A stretch of DNA of 64,000 nt from Rikenellaceae bacterium. GTDB taxonomy: Bacteria > Bacteroidota > Bacteroidia > Bacteroidales > Rikenellaceae. This document shows, piece after piece, positions 62,739 through 64,000 of the stretch. Location: positions 124,001-188,000 of the forward strand of contig JAFTOX010000004.1 in NCBI GenBank assembly GCA_017463585.1. The letters are read 5' to 3'. The notes beneath the pieces are model-generated. The model ran no database searches, was not told where the DNA came from, and worked only from the letters and a program-made list of their open reading frames with translations. Each line of letters begins with the position of its first letter. The first letter of the stretch is position 1. The position numbers were made by a program, and so were the translations under genes.

Positions 62739-63609
62739 TCGCAAACTCAAACGCCGCGTACGCAATTCGTACGCCATCTCCACGATCAGCATTGCGCTGG
62801 TAATCTTCCTGTTAGGCTCGGTGGGCTATCTGCTTTCGGTGGCAGTAAACTCCTCGCGCGCGTTGCAGAATCGCGCTATGCTGACCGTCGAACTCGCCCG
62901 CACAGCCGAACCCGAACAGCGCGAAAGTATCGAACGCCAACTCTCGGCAAAGGAGTACATCACGAGTGTCGAATTTTCGAGCAAGGAGTCGAAGGCTGAG
63001 GACGAGGCTTTCCGCGAGATGTTTGGCGAGGATTTCGAGAAGGTGTTGGGCGAGAATCCCCTGCTCGATACCTACGAAGTGCTGTTAGACGGTGCGGTGG
63101 TCAAGGCGGAGGAGATTGACGGCTTGGTTGCCGAGTTAAAGAAGATGAAGGGCGTGGACGACGTGATCGTGCCGCTCGGTGTGGTCGAGAAGATCAATTC
63201 GACCATCAGCCGTATCCGCACGGTGCTGTGGGTTTTCGGTGGGGTGCTGCTGCTGATCTCGCTCATTCTGTTGAACAATACGATCCGCATTTCGATCTAT
63301 TCGAAACGATATATCATTAACACTCAGAAACTTGTCGGTGCGACCAAATGGTTCATTATGCGACCCTTCTTAGGCAGCGCATTGTGGCAGGGCGTGCTGG
63401 CGGGTGTGTGCGCGGCAGCTCTGTTTGCGCTGGTATGCTGGCGTCTGGGCGAGGCTATGCCCGAATTCGGGACGCTCACCGCACCCTCGACGGCGGCAGT
63501 GATTATGGTGGCGATGGTGGTCGGAGGCGTTGTGATCTCGCTTTTGTTCACTACCTTTGCGGTCAATAAGTTTGTCAATATGAAAACGAATAAAATACAC
63601 CTCTACTAA
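62728..63609 (+). CDS. ftsX: FtsX-family permease-like division protein
   Basis: A 293-residue protein: helix about 22-42, a periplasmic domain (about 45-165, ending VPLGVVEKINSTI) and three C-terminal helices with IYSKRYIINTQKLVGATKWF, the FtsX signature. FtsX with FtsE activates septal wall hydrolases; ftsE is not adjacent here. ATG 62728 is chosen from homology. It overlaps the previous gene by 11 bp and the next by 1 bp (TAATG). Confidence 0.88.
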   Translation: MKDNRKLKRRVRNSYAISTISIALVIFLLGSVGYLLSVAVNSSRALQNRAMLTVELARTAEPEQRESIERQLSAKEYITSVEFSSKESKAEDEAFREMFGEDFEKVLGENPLLDTYEVLLDGAVVKAEEIDGLVAELKKMKGVDDVIVPLGVVEKINSTISRIRTVLWVFGGVLLLISLILLNNTIRISIYSKRYIINTQKLVGATKWFIMRPFLGSALWQGVLAGVCAAALFALVCWRLGEAMPEFGTLTAPSTAAVIMVAMVVGGVVISLLFTTFAVNKFVNMKTNKIHLY

Positions 63610-63881
63610 TGAAAAAGGAGCAAAATAATCAGCCTTCGACCGACAGTCGTATGGCTCTGACCACGAAGAACTATGTGCTGATGCTCATCGGTTTTGCGGT
63701 GATCGTGTTGGGTTTTGTGCTGATGTCGGGTGGTGGCAGTGCGTCGCCCGAAGAGTTTAACTACGAGATGTTCAATTTCCGTCGCATTACGTTGGCACCG
63801 ATTCTGGTGATTGGCGGTTTCGCATTCGAGATCTACGCCATTATGAAGCGTTTCGACGGCGGCAAATCGAAGGAGGAGTAA
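63609..63881 (+). CDS. DUF3098 small membrane protein
   Basis: A 90-residue protein with two membrane helices (about 21-42 and 62-82) and the DUF3098 pattern ([39 protein letters not shown]). The order ftsX-DUF3098-uppP is conserved in Bacteroidota. Function unknown; context suggests an envelope role. Confidence 0.82.
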   Translation: MKKEQNNQPSTDSRMALTTKNYVLMLIGFAVIVLGFVLMSGGGSASPEEFNYEMFNFRRITLAPILVIGGFAFEIYAIMKRFDGGKSKEE

Positions 63882-63883
63882 GC

Positions 63884-64000
63884 GTGAACTATTTAGAGTC
63901 GATATTGCTCGGTGTGGTTCAGGGACTTACGGAGTTTCTGCCCGTGTCGAGCAGCGGTCATCTGCAAATTGCAAAGGAGTTGCTTGGGGTCGAGATTGCC
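63884..64000 (+). CDS. uppP: Undecaprenyl-diphosphatase, 5' part only
   Basis: The first 39 codons of a UppP/BacA protein, cut by the window end. GTG start at 63884, two nt after the DUF3098 stop. [19 protein letters not shown] is the conserved active-site loop of the family. It recycles the lipid carrier used by MraY, and high expression gives bacitracin tolerance in other species. Confidence 0.93.
   Translation, partial: MNYLESILLGVVQGLTEFLPVSSSGHLQIAKELLGVEIA

Overview
The window looks like a chromosomal segment of a GC-rich Bacteroidota, most likely order Bacteroidales and close to Alistipes/Rikenellaceae. The pointers are: promoters of the Bacteroidota type (TTG or TTTG, about 19-22 nt, then TAnnTTTG) in front of many genes; few Shine-Dalgarno sites; and families typical of the phylum (GldE, a DUF4271 protein, DUF3098, a GlsA/GlsB glycine-lipid pair, a DNPR-type MurE). 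The genus is an inference from gene content and base composition. Nearly all genes are housekeeping genes; no prophage, CRISPR array, transposase or plasmid gene was seen.

Layout. 1-3.5 kb: a UvrD/PcrA helicase and endonuclease III. 3.6-6 kb (minus): exonuclease VII (xseA, xseB) and a methyltransferase. 6.1-7 kb: a WG-repeat protein. 7.4-15.9 kb (plus): LysE exporter, cmk, ispH, a small membrane protein, an S41 protease, a histidine kinase, a DUF4271 protein, hemD, rnpA, yidD. 16-22.3 kb (minus): a MATE exporter, then tgt, lptG, a PASTA protein, rluD and a 56-residue His-rich membrane protein too short for most gene callers. 22.7-25.1 kb (plus): a glycosyltransferase, a sigma factor, rsmG. 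25.2-25.5 kb (minus): a probable free-standing structured RNA with its own promoter and terminator. 26-28 kb: a YD-repeat secreted protein, tRNA-Leu(GAG), and a small secreted protein made of six 20-residue repeats. 28.1-34.1 kb: TPR protein, pyrC, an FAD oxidoreductase and glycine-lipid genes. 34.1-51.9 kb: the whole division and cell-wall cluster (rsmH, ftsL, ftsI, murE, mraY, murD, ftsW, murG, murC, ftsQ, ftsA) ending in two tandem ftsZ paralogs. 51.9-53.8 kb: gldE and a phosphopantetheinyl transferase. 53.9-64 kb: an ABC exporter, galE, an MFS sugar transporter, a polyprenyl synthase, a YfhO protein, ftsX, DUF3098 and the start of uppP.

The cell-envelope genes work together: MurC, MurD, MurE, MraY, MurG and FtsW/FtsI build and use lipid II, UppP recycles its carrier, FtsL, FtsQ, FtsA and FtsZ organise the septum, and LptG, GlsA and GlsB serve the outer membrane and lipids.

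The most unusual signal is between the genes. Eight copies of a modular element combine a short hairpin with a three-nucleotide loop and a second, longer stem carrying an inner hairpin and a C-rich bulge. The long arms (up to 14 bp) differ between copies while staying complementary. Many copies sit beside an AT-rich ATTCAAAATTCAAG-type array and a CCATATGGGCG repeat, and two copies lie inside the division cluster (ftsW-murG and ftsQ-ftsA). In four places the AT-rich array appears to supply the -33 part of a promoter.
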